Source: DATNNN01 sp035601815 (GTDB lineage: Bacteria; Pseudomonadota; Alphaproteobacteria; Rhizobiales; Xanthobacteraceae). From it: a DNA stretch of 5,859 nucleotides. Positions 5,624 to 5,859 of this stretch are shown in pieces (position 1 is the first letter of the stretch; each line of letters starts with the position of its first letter). Both the position numbers and the translations under genes were made by a program. Location of the stretch: contig DATNNN010000056.1 in assembly GCA_035601815.1 (NCBI GenBank), positions 1 through 5,859 on the forward strand, read 5' to 3'. The notes below the pieces were generated by a model. It did not search any database. It worked only from the letters and a program-made list of their open reading frames with translations, and was not told the origin of the DNA.

Positions 5624-5859
5624 ATGGCACGATCGAACGCCCCCCGCCTGATGCTGGTGACGCCCGCGGTCGCCGACGCGGAAGCGTTCGCCCCGACGCT
5701 CGCCGCCGCTTGCGCCGCGACCGACATCGCCGCCGTCATCGTCCGCCTCGCCGCCGGCGACGAGCGCACGCAGATCAACCGACTGAAGACGCTCGTGCGC
5801 GCGACGGAAGGAACCGAGACCGCGCTCGTCGTCGAAGGTCATCCGGAGATCGTGGCGCG
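5624..5859 (+). CDS. ThiE-like (thiamine-phosphate synthase family) protein, N-terminal part (continues past right edge)
   Basis: About 78 codons are visible, with no stop before the window end. The chain looks like the first half of a TIM-barrel of the ThiE/TMP-synthase type: strand LMLVTP (9-14), helix AEAFAPTLAAAC (19-30), strand DIAAVIVRL (34-42), helix around QINRLKTLVRA (50-60), strand ALVVEG (67-72), then HPEIVA (73-78). Canonical ThiE makes thiamine phosphate from HMP diphosphate and thiazole phosphate. Here the usual QLREK after the second strand reads VIVRLAA and the Asn-Asp after the third strand reads Glu-Gly, so normal catalysis is doubtful. The start is uncertain: ATG 5624, GTG 5606 and ATG 5651 are all in frame and none has a good ribosome site. 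It follows fba by 41 bp with no visible terminator, so it is probably co-transcribed. Rhizobial homologues in this position are, from memory, usually labelled thiamine phosphate synthase. Confidence 0.7.
   Translation, partial: MARSNAPRLMLVTPAVADAEAFAPTLAAACAATDIAAVIVRLAAGDERTQINRLKTLVRATEGTETALVVEGHPEIVA

Noticed and set aside
3324..5630. A 768-codon open frame on the minus strand antisense to pgk and fba
   Set aside because: It lies entirely opposite two well-conserved enzymes with all catalytic motifs. Its translation is rich in Arg, Gly, Asp and Ala without recognisable domains, as expected when GC-biased third positions remove stops from the opposite strand.
1..5859. A mobile element, defence system or other undescribed multi-gene system
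   Set aside because: No transposase, integrase, terminal repeats, att-like duplications, tRNA, repeat array or composition break was found; apart from the two edge genes, everything is ordinary central metabolism.

Overview
This is a GC-rich stretch of chromosome whose gene order and protein sequences point to an alphaproteobacterium, most likely of the Hyphomicrobiales (Rhizobiales). The reasons are a central-carbon cluster in the order transketolase, GAPDH, phosphoglycerate kinase, class I aldolase, ThiE-like protein, and a divergent gene for a small DUF4164-type coiled-coil protein beside tkt. The assignment rests on remembered family and gene-order patterns and has not been checked by a search.

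Layout: (1) positions 1-136, minus strand, hold the N-terminal 45 codons of a short charged coiled-coil protein that runs off the left edge. (2) Positions 137-307 are the divergent intergenic region. It holds two back-to-back -35-like hexamers, a very close -10 for the leftward gene, and a roughly 80-base candidate leader for tkt containing a 10-bp palindrome. (3) Positions 308-5582 hold four tightly packed plus-strand genes: tkt (671 aa), gap (335 aa), pgk (396 aa) and a eukaryote-type class I fructose-bisphosphate aldolase (341 aa). The junctions are a 4-base overlap (tkt/gap), 14 bp (gap/pgk) and 24 bp (pgk/fba), which suggests one operon. (4) From about 5624 to the right edge lies the start of a ThiE-like gene, cut by the window end.

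Together the four complete genes cover aldol cleavage of fructose-1,6-bisphosphate, the GAPDH and PGK steps, and the transketolase reactions of the pentose phosphate (or Calvin) pathway. No RuBisCO, phosphoribulokinase or CbbR gene is present, so a housekeeping glycolysis/gluconeogenesis and pentose phosphate role is the simplest reading. Transketolase needs thiamine diphosphate, so a ThiE-fold gene in the same run is suggestive. However, the visible part of that protein lacks residues that canonical thiamine-phosphate synthases use.

I found no mobile element, tRNA or rRNA, CRISPR array or unknown multi-gene system. The points worth a second look are the degenerate ThiE-like protein, the divergent promoter region with a possible leaderless transcript, and a few small sequence oddities. 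The long open frames antisense to these genes look like GC-bias shadows.
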